The position numbers and the translations under genes are program-made. DNA of 64,000 nucleotides from UBA4732 sp963823075 (GTDB lineage Bacteria > Planctomycetota > Planctomycetia > Gemmatales > Gemmataceae): assembly GCA_963823075.1 (NCBI GenBank), contig CAWGKE010000001.1:1860001-1924000 (forward strand), in the 5' to 3' direction. Each line of letters opens with the position of its first letter. Position 1 is the first letter of the stretch. The notes under the pieces were generated by a model. That model saw only the letters and a list, made by a program, of their open reading frames with translations, did no database searches and had not been told where the DNA came from. Positions 15,452 to 25,659 of this stretch are shown one piece after another.

Positions 15452-16052
15452 GTGCCGTCCAGGCCCGGCGCTCGCCCGGGTGCCGACCAGGACTCGGGAC
15501 GCTTTGGAGGTTGCCATGAAGACGTAGGGGAAATCGAAGCCGTCATCTGCAAAGGGATGACGCGTTTTGAGCAGGAATACACGGGCCACGGCCGACGGGA
15601 GCTTGTCATTCAAATCACCGACGCCAACGCCCGAATCCTGCGCTACGTCGTGGCGCACGTCAAAACGCCGGCCGGCTACGAAACCGCAAGGACCGACGCC
15701 GAGACGGTCGCGAACTTCAGCATGGTCGATGGGTGCGTTGTCCTCGGCCAAGACCTGCGGGTGTTCGGGGTTGGGGCCATGATTGCTTGCTCTCTGGAAG
15801 AGGCAGAGAACGGCCCGCGATTCAAGCACATCAATAGCGGCGAGGTGTACGAGAACGCAGACTTCATGAAGGCGATCGGCGGTACGCGCCGCCAGTCAGT
15901 AGCCCGGCTCTGTCAGGCCCACCCCGGGCGCGCTGTTTTACGCCGTGTCCCAAGACGGGGGCTTGAAGCTCTTTTTCTTCGACGCGGATCATGCCTGCGT
16001 TTACGGGCCGCTCGACCTGCCCACGATCGACGGGGAGCTGATCGTGAGTTAG
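15452..16052 (+). pseudogene. DAC-domain (DisA_N-like) protein, frameshifted
   Basis: The frame holds ITDANARILRYVVAHVKTPA, then MVDGCVVLGQDLRVFGVGAMI and IGGTRRQS. After a break at the CCCC run 15922-15925 the neighbouring frame continues HPGALFYAVSQDGGLKLFFF and ends at 16052. The DG...GTRR...VS order resembles the diadenylate cyclase domain (DGA, GTRHR, VSEE). The second signature is GTRR, not RHR, so catalysis is doubtful. Removing one C restores the frame. The start is unclear: a stop lies at 15434, and the N-terminus may be missing. Cyclic di-AMP synthesis or sensing is inference. Confidence 0.5.
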
Positions 16053-16181
16053 TCGCAGCCCTTCGGCTTTCGCAACGGGTTCCGATTTTTTCTCCTGGCC
16101 GACGGTCGGAATCGTCAGCCAGCAGAGAAGGGCGCCGCCCGCGAGCAGGGCCGCGGCGGTCAGAGTCGTTCGCGTGCGCAT
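15864..16181 (-). pseudogene. Truncated secreted-protein N-terminus
   Basis: It starts with a good site (AGGAGAAGG) and a clear Sec signal peptide (MRTRTTLTAAALLAGGALLC, then WLTIPTVGQ), followed by EKKSEPVAKAEG. After about 60 residues the frame runs antisense into the DAC gene and loses any protein-like character. This is likely the 5' end of a secreted protein (I recall similar leaders on planctomycete sulfatases) cut off by rearrangement. Confidence 0.5.
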
Positions 16182-16671
16182 GGTGCCTTCTCCTGTCGTT
16201 CCGGCGAAGGATCGGGATGTGCCAGGTGCTGTTCTATCCCGAGAGCGAGCCGGTGGCTCCGCGCCGGCAGCCGCCAGGTCTCGGCGACGACCCTAGCCGT
16301 TGCGTGCGCGTCGGTCCAAAACACCGATTTGAGTTGGCGTCGCCTTGTTCGGCGCAGAGGTCACATCGACATCCGCGCACAAACCAATGCCAGTAGTGCG
16401 CGGCGGTCCGAAACGCCGACGCACTTTCGTGGCAAATCGCACGCCCTCCGCCGTCAGGCTGAACCTCGACGCGCTCTCCTCAACCCTGGCACGACTCTTG
16501 CAATCCCCCGCCGGACGCCGCGACGCCGCCGCGGGCAAAACCCTCATCACCGTTCCCGTATGGCACGGAAGCCGCCCGCCCTCAAATCCCTCTTCCCCGA
16601 CGACCTGCCGGATGCCGCCGCTACGGCCGTGCCCCGGGACGATGTTCCCCCTCTCGCGAAAGGAGCCCACC
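16182..16671. other. Intergenic stretch at the left edge of the accessory region
   Basis: About 490 bases. Long plus-strand frames cross it, but they lack ribosome sites and continue through the next genes out of frame. No feature is supported, although this is where the accessory element seems to begin. Confidence 0.4.
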
Positions 16672-16983
16672 ATGCAGTACAAGACAATCTGCCTCCAGAT
16701 GATCCAGGACCGGCCGGAGATGTACAACCGGCTTCTCAGCAATCGGACGCTGCTGCCGACGCTGGAACGCTTCGCCCGGCAGCTGAGGAGCAGCCACCAG
16801 AACTGGAAAGAGCGCCTGCTTCGGGCGAAACCGGGGAGCAGCGACAGCCAGATCGCGAGCGAGGCCCTGGAGCTGGCCCTCCGGCAACTGGGTTTGTCTT
16901 CCGCCTCGCTTCCGCCGGAGGAAGACCAGCCGTTCCCCCTGGAGGACGCAATGGCGTTCATCCGTCATACGCAGCCCGCGTAG
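16672..16983 (+). CDS. Small conserved accessory protein upstream of helicase-methylase
   Basis: 103 residues, starting MQYKTICLQMIQDRPEMYN with a GAAAGGAG site 8 bases upstream. It is alpha-helical and charged (LLPTLERFARQLRSSHQNWK, DSQIASEALELALRQL), with the C-terminal signature EDAMAFIRH. I associate this type with planctomycete mobile elements, just before the large methylase-helicase gene, as here. No catalytic motif is seen. A regulatory or assembly partner of the downstream protein is a guess from position. Confidence 0.7.
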   Translation: MQYKTICLQMIQDRPEMYNRLLSNRTLLPTLERFARQLRSSHQNWKERLLRAKPGSSDSQIASEALELALRQLGLSSASLPPEEDQPFPLEDAMAFIRHTQPA

Positions 16984-17282
16984 GACCGTCACGCGGCCAG
17001 CGTCCGCGATCGCTGTTCGACCGCGTTCATGACCGCGATGAGCCGCAGACGTTGCCAACCGCAGCAGCCCCTTCGCCCGCCGATCCCCTTCTCCCTCCTG
17101 CCCCGCCTGGGGCCTTCAACGACGGCACGGTAATCAGCCCGCCGGGCATTGCAAGCAGGAACGGGGCCCCCGCCCCATTGCCAGCTTGCAAAGACGCTGC
17201 GCTCCCGGCTGGGGCTGATTCTTTGGCGTGCCGTCAGGCCCCGATGGCGGGGCTATTCACGCAAGGAGAAGGAAATCACGAC

Positions 17283-20200
17283 ATGCAAAACGCCCAGCTC
17301 ACCCTACCGCTCTTCCGGCCTTCGCCGCCGCCCGCATCCGTCGCCGTCACGGATCGGCAGAAGGCCCAGGACATCCTTGCCGCCGTCAGGACCCTCCACG
17401 CCATCGAGAATGAGAAGCGGCCTGCCACGCCGGAGGAGAAGCAAGCCCTGGCCCGATTCGGCGGCTTCGGCACCGTGGCGCTGCGGATCTTCCCCGATCC
17501 CGTCACCGGGGAATACAAGGACCTCTCCTGGCGGGCCTTCGGCGAGTACCTGAAGGCCCTGCTGACGCCCGAAGAGTACGCCTCCGCCAAGCGCACGACG
17601 TTCAACGCCTTCTACACCTCGCCCATCGTCATGCAAGCGATCCATCAGGCCATCGCCCGCCTGGGCGTCCCGGCCGACGCCACGGTCCTCGAACCAGGCT
17701 GCGGCATCGGCAATTTCATGAGCTACGCCCCAGCCGCCATGCGTTTCATCGGCGTCGAGTTGGACTCGGTCTCCGGCTGCATCGCTCGGGCGCTTCACCC
17801 CGGCCAGGACGTCCGGATCGAGAACTTCCGGGACACCAAGCTGCCTCCGCTCGACGCGGTGATCGGCAACGTCCCCTTCGCCGACGTGAAGATGGAACAC
17901 AACGGCCGGCGGTTCAGCCTGCATGATTACTTCATCGCCAAATCGGTGGACGCCTTGAAGCCCGGCGGCGTCCTCGCCGTGGTCACCAGCCACTTTTCTC
18001 TCGACCGGCAGAACGGCGCCGCCAGGGAATACCTCGCCGAGCGGGCCAACTTCCTCGGCGCGATCCGCCTGCCCTCCGACGCCTTCAAGCGCGAGGGAAC
18101 CGCCGTCGTCACCGACATCGTGTTCCTGAGAAAACGCGCCCCGGCGCGCCGGCCCGCCACGCAGACCCCGACTGGCTCCACGTCGCGCCGCTTTCCATCG
18201 ACGGGACCGAGGTTGCGATCAACAAGTTTTTCCTGAATCACCCGGAGATGGTGCTTGGCACCTGGACCAGCAAGGACACGCTGTATGGCGAAGGTTATGG
18301 CGTCACGTCAAACGGCGACTTGACCGTGCAGCTCCAGGATGCAATTTGCCGCCTGCCGCCGGCGTCGCCCGCGACCGTCGTTGCCGTCGAGATACCGACC
18401 GCAACGCCCGCCTTCATCGCCCCGCCGCCCATCAAGCACATCACGGAGGGCAGTTTCCTCATTAATGACGATCGCATCCTCTGCCAGTCGATCGACGGCC
18501 GATCCGTGCCGGTTACTTACGGCGGCACGACCCTCACCGCCTACGGTTCGCTCACCGGCAAACGCCTGGCCGCCCTGGTCGGCCTCCGCGACCGCGCCCG
18601 CCGCGTCCTGCAATCGCAGAACGACGGCTGGCCCGAGACGCACCGCAACGACGCGCGCCGCGAACTCAACTGGGCCTACGAGCGTTTCGTCGGCGCTTAC
18701 GGACCCATCAACAAGACCACCTTCGGCGAGACCAAGGACGGCCACGTCATCCGCCGAATGCCCAACCTGGTCAAGTTCCGCGAGGACCCGGACGCCATGC
18801 TCGTCATGAGCCTGGAGGAGTACGACGAAGTCACCGGCAAGGCCGCCAAGGCGGCGATCCTGAAGCAGGACGTGGTTGGCCGGAAACCACCCGTCACGCA
18901 GGTTACGAGCGCCGAGGACGGATTGCTCGCTTCCCTCGACCAGAAGGGCTCGGTCGATCTCTCCTTCATCGCCAGCCTCTACGGCAAGCCGGAGGAACAG
19001 GTCATCGCCGAGCTGGGCGAGCTGATCTTCCGCGACCCCGAGTCCCAAACCTGGCAGACCGCCGATGCCTATCTATCCGGCAACGTGCGGGCCAAGCTCA
19101 CCGCGGCGGAAGCCGCCGGTGCCGCCTACAGCCGCAACGCCGAGTCCCTGCGGAAGGTGCAGCCGGAAGACGTGCTGCCCGGCGACATCGACGCCAATCT
19201 CGGCGCGCCGTGGATTCCCGAGGCCGACGTCCAGGCCTTCGCCGCCGACCTGTTCCACGTCGCACCGGCTTCGATCCAGGTCGCGCACTTGAAGAAGGAC
19301 GCGGTGTGGGGCATCGACGCCGACTACGCCACGCAGCAGTCGGTCGCCGCGACCTCCGACTACGGCACGCCCCGCGCCAACGGCACGTCGCTCCTGGAGT
19401 TAGCGCTCAACATGAAGACGCCGGTGATCTACGATCCCGACCCCGCCGATCCTGAAAAGCGGGTCGTCAACCAGGAGGCGACGCTGGCCGCTAAGGGAGA
19501 AACAGAGCGCGATCAAGGAGAAGTTCCGGTCCTGGGTCTTCAGCGATCCCGACCGCACCGAGCGGCTGGTGCGGCTTTACAACGACACCTACAACAACCT
19601 CCGCCCCCGCCTCTTCGACGGCTCGCACCTCGACTTCCCCGGCATGAACCAGACGATTACGCTGCGGCAGCACCAGAAGGACGCCATCTGGCGAGAGATG
19701 AGTTCCGGCAACACGCTGCTGGCCCACGCGGTCGGGGCCGGGAAGACCTACACGATGGCCGCCGCCGGCATGAAGATGAAGCAGGCCGGGCTGATCCACA
19801 AGCCGATGTACGTGGTGCCCAACCACCTGCTGGAGCAGTTCGCCCGCGAGTTCCTACAGCTCTACCCCAACGCCCGCCTGCTGGTCGCCGCCAAGGAGGA
19901 CCTGACGCGGGAACGCCGAAAATACCTCACCGCCAAGATCGCCAGCGGCGAATGGGACGGCATCGTCGTCACCCACAGCAGCTTCGAGCGCATCGGCATG
20001 TCGCGCGGCTACCAGGAGCAGTTCCTGAAGGAACAGATCGCGGAATACGAGCAACTGCTTTGCGACGGCGCGAGCAAGAACGCGACCCGCGCCCACCGCA
20101 ACCTCATCAAGACCATCGAGAAGCAGAAGGCCAAGCGCGAGGAGCGGCTGAAAGACCTGTTGGCCGAGGACAAGAAGGACGACGGGCTGGTCTTTGACGA

Positions 20201-22293
20201 GCTGGGCGTCGATCACGTCTTCATCGACGAGGCCCACTACTTCAAGAACCTGGAGACGCCAACCAAGATGGACCGCGTCGCCGGCATCCAGACCGGCGGC
20301 AGCGAGCGCGCCTTCGACCTCTACATGAAGGCCCGCTACCTGCACCGGCGGCACGCCGGCCACGGCGTCACCTTCGCCACCGGCACGCCGATTTCCAACA
20401 CGATGATGGAAATGTACACGATGCAGCGCTTCCTCGACCCCGACGGCCTGAAAAGCCGCGGCATCGACCATTTCGACGCCTGGGCCGCCACCTTCGGCGA
20501 GGTCGTGGACACGATGGAAATCTCGCCCGACGGCGCTTCCTTGCGGCCGAGGAGCCGCTTCGCCCGCTTCACGAACCTGCCCGAACTGCAACAGATGTTC
20601 CGCGCCTTCTCGGACGTGCAGACGGCGGAGATGCTCGACCTGCCCCGTCCGGAGCTGGAGACCGGCAAGGCCATCGTCGTCGCCTGCCCGATGTCCGACG
20701 AGCAGCACGCCATTCAGCACGAGCTGGTCGCACGTTACGACCGGCTGCGGAATGGGAAGGTCGATCCGCGGGAGGACAACGCCCTGGCCATCACCACCGA
20801 CGGCCGCAAGCTCGCCCTCGACGCCCGGATGCTGGCCAGTGAGGCGACTGACTTCCCTGGCTCGAAGGTCAACGCCCTGGTCGAAAACGTCGTTTCCGTC
20901 TGGCGGCGGACGGAGGCCACGCGCGGCACGCAGATGATCTTTTGCGACATGGGCGTCCATCCCACGTCCTGGGGCTACTCGGCCTACGACGAAATCGTCA
21001 GGAAGCTGGTCGCAAGCGGCATTCCCCGCGCAGCAGATCGCCATCGCCGGTGACGCCGACACCGACGCCAAGAAGCTGGCCCTGTTCGAGAAGGTGCGGG
21101 CCGGTTCGGTGCGGGTGCTGATCGGCAGCACGCAGAAGATGGGCACCGGCACCAACGTCCAGAAGCGGCTCGTCGCCCTGCACCATCTCGACGCGCCCTG
21201 GAAGCCGGCCGAGGTCGAGCAGCGCGACGGCCGCATTCTTCGCCAGGGCAACGAGAACAAGGAAGTGGCGGTCTACCGCTACGTCACGGAAGGATCGTTC
21301 GATGCCTATATGTGGCAGGCCCTGGAGACCAAGGCCCGTTTCATCTCCCAGGTGATGACCGGCGACAACGCCGTCCGCCGCGCCGAGGACATCGGCCGCC
21401 AGGAACTCTCCTACGCAGAAGTGAAGGCGATCGCATCCGGCAACCCGGCGGTGCTGACGCTGGCTGAGGCCGACGCCGAACTGCAGCGGCTGAACCTCTT
21501 GAAGCGGAACCACGCCGACGAGCAGTATCTGGCCCGCCGCAACCTCCGCACACTGCCCGACCACATCGCCGCTCTGTCGAAACGCCTGGCTCACCTCGAA
21601 GCCGACCGGGCCGTCGTCGCCGGCCACGACGGCGATCGGCTCGTCATCGGCGAGCGCCCGGCTTTCGGCGGCGACGCCATCGACGTTCTCGGTGGCCGCC
21701 TCGAAACCGTCCCGCAATATGTGCAGCAGCCCCGGCGCTTCCCACTAGGCTCGTACCGCGGCCTGCGCTTCGGCCTTACCCTCGACCCGCAATTCGCCCC
21801 CGAGGTGTATCTGGAAGGCGCAAGCACTCGCCGCTGCCCGCTGCCGCGGGAGCATCGCGGGCCGCGGGCGGTGATGAACGCACTGGAGCGCCTGGCCGGC
21901 GGCTATGCGTCTGAATGCGGCCGCGCCCGTCAGGAGCTGGCGATCGCCGAATCGCAGCTGCGTGACTATAAGGCCCGCCTCGGCGCGCCCTTCCCGCATG
22001 AATCCTACCTGTCCGACCTGGCAGCCCTGCGAGACCAACTCAAGGCCGGGCTTGCCGGCGTGCCGCCCGAGGACGGGGCCGAGCCGCCGAACGTCGCCGA
22101 GCTGGCCGAGAAGGTAAAAACCCTGCGGGCCGACCACACCGTGGAGGCGGTGCCGCAACGCGAGGTGAAGCGCCGCCTTTCCGCCGAAGAGCCGGTGACG
22201 GCGAGGATACGCCGCCGGAGCGAACAGGCTGTTGAGGACGAGTGGCAGCAGCGAGTGCGCGAGGGCGAGGACAAGAAGGCCGCCAGGGCATGA
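17283..22293 (+). CDS. Adenine-methyltransferase/SNF2-type helicase of mobile elements; three frameshifts
   Basis: A protein of roughly 1,670 residues after repair. The N-terminal methyltransferase has SAM motif LEPGCGIGNFMSYAP and catalytic GNVPF. The central helicase has Walker A HAVGAGKTYTMAAAG and DEAH box VFIDEAHYFKN; motif VI lies in EVEQRDGRILRQGN. Frames break at 18139-18142 (CCCC), 19495-19497 (GGG) and 21024-21027 (CCCC). One-base changes restore ...RKRAPGAPARHADPDW, ...ATLAAKEKQSAIKEKF and ...ASGIPAQQIAIAG. The architecture matches DarB/LtrC-like anti-restriction or ICE proteins. Start MQNAQLTLPLF has GGAGAAGG upstream. Confidence 0.85.
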
Positions 22294-22458
22294 GGGACTC
22301 GGCGGCAGTCAGGTGGAGTGCTGGGCAACTCGGCTCTTTCGTCTCGCAGCATCCCTCGGCGTATCGCGGCGCCCGGACATCGCTAAGCCGTTGCAACGCC
22401 TGCCCTATGACGCTGCAAGGGCATGAGTGACGCAAACAAGAGTTGGTTAACAACCCCC

Positions 22459-22486
22459 TTGCCATCTTAAAGAAATACGCTATTCT
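22459..22486 (+). promoter_or_regulatory. Sigma-70-type promoter of the LamG/PKD gene
   Basis: TTGCCA and TATTCT are separated by 16 bases, in an AT-rich patch about 60 bases before the ribosome site of the LamG gene. It is a good consensus fit at the edge of the foreign segment. Confidence 0.55.
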
Positions 22487-22548
22487 GTTAATCTCATGTT
22501 AACCATAAGCCGGTAGGCTGGAAACATTCAACCTGGGTGGAGCTGTTT

Positions 22549-25197
22549 ATGAAGCCGTATGTATCGCGTCTCCGTGCGCTTATTGTGATGGCGACCCTGT
22601 CTGTATTTCCGGCGTCGGCCATGGCTCAGGCAGTTCCTCCGGGGGGTACGCTTAACAACGGTCTGGTGCTGTACCTGCCGTTTGACGGATCGAACCCGCT
22701 GGTGGACGGCGTATCGGGTCAGGCCCATGCCGGCACGGTGAGCGGCACGTCCGAGATGGCGGGCATCTACGGCAACGCGCGTGCCTTCAAAAGCACTACC
22801 GACATGATCGTCATCACTACCGACCCGCTGACTAAAATGTCTGCCTTCACGGCGGCGGCCTGGATCTATCCCACCGCCTCGGCCACCGACAGGCGGAGCA
22901 TTGTCATGCACGAAATATCGGGCCGGACGACGACGACGCTTTACGGCCTGTTCGGCTGGCGCACCGCCAGCCCGCACGTGCCGATGGGGCTGCTGCATAT
23001 CAACGGCAGAGACGAAGTTGCCGACGGCAAGGCGACATTGCCGCTGAATACGTGGAGCCACCTGGCCATGACGTATGACGGGAAAACGCTGAGCCTCTAT
23101 CTCAACGGTATAAAAGTCAGCAGCAGCAAAGTGGGCTCGTTGCCCAGCACGGCCGGTCCGCTGGTCATCGGCAATACGCACGTGGCCAGAAGCGCGAATT
23201 TCGTCGGCGGTATCGACGAAGTGCGCCTCTATAACCGCGTGCTGACTACAGCCGAGCTGCAGACGCTGGGCGCGACGCCGACTGCCTCCGCTACGCTGAC
23301 CGCCCGCATGACCGCCACACCGGCTTCCGGCACGGCGCCGCTTAATGATTCCTTCACCGTCACGGCTACCGGCGGAGCAGCACCTTACAGCTATAGCTGG
23401 AACTTCGGCGACAGCCAGACCTCTGCCACGCAGAACCCCAGCCATACCTATGGCACGGCCGGCAATTACACGGCTAAAGTAACCGTCACCGATGCGGATG
23501 GCCACACGGCCTCGGCCAGCCAGACCGTTACCGTCGGCGCCGCTGTCGCCTTAAGCGCCGCCGCTTCGGCCGGCACCACTTCCGGCACGGCGCCGCTTCC
23601 CGTCACCTTCACCGGCACCGCCGTCGGCGGCATAAGCCCCTACAGCTACAGCTGGAACTTCGGCGACGGCAGCGCTGTATCCACCGCTCAGAATCCTTCG
23701 CACACTTATGCCAGCGCCGGCAGCTATACCGCCACGCTCACCGTTAAAGACAGCGAAAGCACCCCCGCCGCCGCCCATGCCTCGACTGCCGCAATCACCG
23801 TCACCGCCCCCAGCAGTTCAGGATCGGGCAGTGGAAGCGGGTCAGGGTCGGGTTCCGGCTCGCCCAACACCGCGCCGGTGCTGAATCAGAGTAATTTTAC
23901 CTATCTCGGTTCTTTCGCCCTGCCGACCTATAGCGGATCATGGGACACGGCTTATTCCAATGGCGGCCTGACCTACCGATATGTCAACGGCAAACTGCAA
24001 TTCTTCACTACCGCCCATGTATATAGCAGCGGTGATGTCTATGAGTTTAATTATCCCGGTATCGGCACCGACCAGAACAACCTGCCGCAGGCGACCATCG
24101 TCAAAGACTGGGGACTCATCTATAATGGCAACTGGAGCCTCGACGGAACGAGTTTCACCAGCCGCAAATGCTTGTGGCCCAGTGTCAATCCAGGAACGAC
24201 CAGTCCAGACGTCGATGCGCAGAACGGCACCCTGACTGCAGCGGATGTTTCCGCTTTAGCCTGCCCTGCTGGCGATGTCTATGGCCTCTATTACGACCAG
24301 GCTACCAATAGGCTCTATTGGAATTACGGCTTCTGGTATAATGCCTCCAATCCCTTCAATCCGAGCCTCGGCTATTCGACCTTGAATGACACGACAGGTA
24401 CTGCTACCGCCTACGGTCCTTGGAGCTTAAGCGGACGCCCGGAGAAATTCGACCGCGGCGGCACGCTGCAGATCCCGCAATGGTTCGCCAGCACCTACAC
24501 CGGCGGCAAAACGCTGGGTGTCGGCTTCGGCGGGTATTTTTCGATCGTCAGCAGCGCAAGCCTCGGCATAGCGATAACAGCAATTAATCCGCCTGATGCC
24601 AACACAAATGCCCCGCTGTCAGCGCTGGCGAATACGCCCCTTATCGGCTTCGCCGCCCAAGGCGGCGGTGGCGAGCCAGATCACGGACATCGTGATACGA
24701 ATTACAACAGCTATTATTATGATAATAACGGCGGCCCGGATCTGCCCGGTCATTGGAACCCATTAAATGGCGTCGGCTACTGGACATGGAGTGATGCTGT
24801 TTTCGACAGCTGCACCTGGATTGATACAGCTTCGCTGCAAGGTATAATATGCATTGCTCATATGGGAACGGGAAAAGTCTGGTACGAGACTTCTGACCGC
24901 CATGCGACGGGCGCCGAGTACGAATGGATGGTATTCGATCCCGCCGATCTCGCTGCCGTAGCCACTGGCCCCAAACAAGAGTGGCAGGTCCAGCCCAAAT
25001 ACGAATGGACGGATAATGGTCCTTTGAACCAATATGCGCTAAAATATGATAAAAATGGCTATAGCGGTGATGGAGGCAATGCCGTAGGCGGCGTAGTTTT
25101 CGATCCTACCACCAACCGTCTCTATGTACTGGCCGAGGGGGTGATTGAGAATTGCTGCGAAGGCTGGCCCGAGATGTTTGTCTATCAGCTCAAGTAA
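22549..25197 (+). CDS. Secreted LamG / two-PKD-domain protein
   Basis: About 882 residues. It has a Sec signal peptide (MATLSVFPASAMAQ), then a LamG/concanavalin-type domain at about residues 35-240 (LVLYLPFDGSNPLVDGVSG; GGIDEVRLYNRVL). Two PKD domains follow (YSYSWNFGDSQTSATQNPSH; YSYSWNFGDGSAVSTAQNPS), then a Gly-Ser linker and a C-terminal region of about 430 residues that I do not recognise. Start MKPYVSRL has GGTGGAG upstream. It is probably an extracellular glycan- or surface-binding protein. GC content is visibly lower than its neighbours. It is convergent with the prepilin-like gene, and both look imported. Confidence 0.8.
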   Translation: MKPYVSRLRALIVMATLSVFPASAMAQAVPPGGTLNNGLVLYLPFDGSNPLVDGVSGQAHAGTVSGTSEMAGIYGNARAFKSTTDMIVITTDPLTKMSAFTAAAWIYPTASATDRRSIVMHEISGRTTTTLYGLFGWRTASPHVPMGLLHINGRDEVADGKATLPLNTWSHLAMTYDGKTLSLYLNGIKVSSSKVGSLPSTAGPLVIGNTHVARSANFVGGIDEVRLYNRVLTTAELQTLGATPTASATLTARMTATPASGTAPLNDSFTVTATGGAAPYSYSWNFGDSQTSATQNPSHTYGTAGNYTAKVTVTDADGHTASASQTVTVGAAVALSAAASAGTTSGTAPLPVTFTGTAVGGISPYSYSWNFGDGSAVSTAQNPSHTYASAGSYTATLTVKDSESTPAAAHASTAAITVTAPSSSGSGSGSGSGSGSGSPNTAPVLNQSNFTYLGSFALPTYSGSWDTAYSNGGLTYRYVNGKLQFFTTAHVYSSGDVYEFNYPGIGTDQNNLPQATIVKDWGLIYNGNWSLDGTSFTSRKCLWPSVNPGTTSPDVDAQNGTLTAADVSALACPAGDVYGLYYDQATNRLYWNYGFWYNASNPFNPSLGYSTLNDTTGTATAYGPWSLSGRPEKFDRGGTLQIPQWFASTYTGGKTLGVGFGGYFSIVSSASLGIAITAINPPDANTNAPLSALANTPLIGFAAQGGGGEPDHGHRDTNYNSYYYDNNGGPDLPGHWNPLNGVGYWTWSDAVFDSCTWIDTASLQGIICIAHMGTGKVWYETSDRHATGAEYEWMVFDPADLAAVATGPKQEWQVQPKYEWTDNGPLNQYALKYDKNGYSGDGGNAVGGVVFDPTTNRLYVLAEGVIENCCEGWPEMFVYQLK

Positions 25198-25659
25198 GCA
25201 GTACCAGCGGCGGCGGCACCTCCTCCCAATTTACCGGTTCAGGCAGCAGCACCACGCGGGTATTGCCGGCCCCAGGCCGACCCCCACGCTACCACTCCCA
25301 TACACCGGCTATGGCCGCGGGGCTGACGGAGGAGCTGTGGTACTGGGAGCGCATCCTCAGCTAACCTGATGCAGAAGGACCAGGTGTTCTACACACAGCA
25401 GGCGGCAGGCTTCGTGGTCCCGCCGAGCGTCTATAACGGCGGAAATGAGCCCGTGGTAGGCTCTCCTGCCGCCGGGCTGACAAACACACAGTTGTGGACC
25501 AAGGACGGTGCCGTCGTCGCGGGCGCCGTCGCTCCCGCCAGCGCCGTAGACGGTCCCACCATCGGCATTTCCGGGCTTATCGCGCCTGCGCAGTAACGGC
25601 GTCCAGCCGCGACTGCCACAGCATCGACAGGCCCTGCAATATGTACGCCCTCATCGCCG
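25198..25659 (+). pseudogene. Decayed LamG-protein tail fragments
   Basis: Two short frames together resemble the end of another LamG-type protein: LTEELWYWERIL in one, then DQVFYTQQAAGFVVPPSVYN and DGPTIGISGLIAPAQ with a stop near 25596. The first also carries a Ser/Gly-rich linker (SSTSGGGTSSQF). No start or complete domain remains. It lies between the two convergent large genes and may come from a lost tandem paralogue. Confidence 0.4.
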
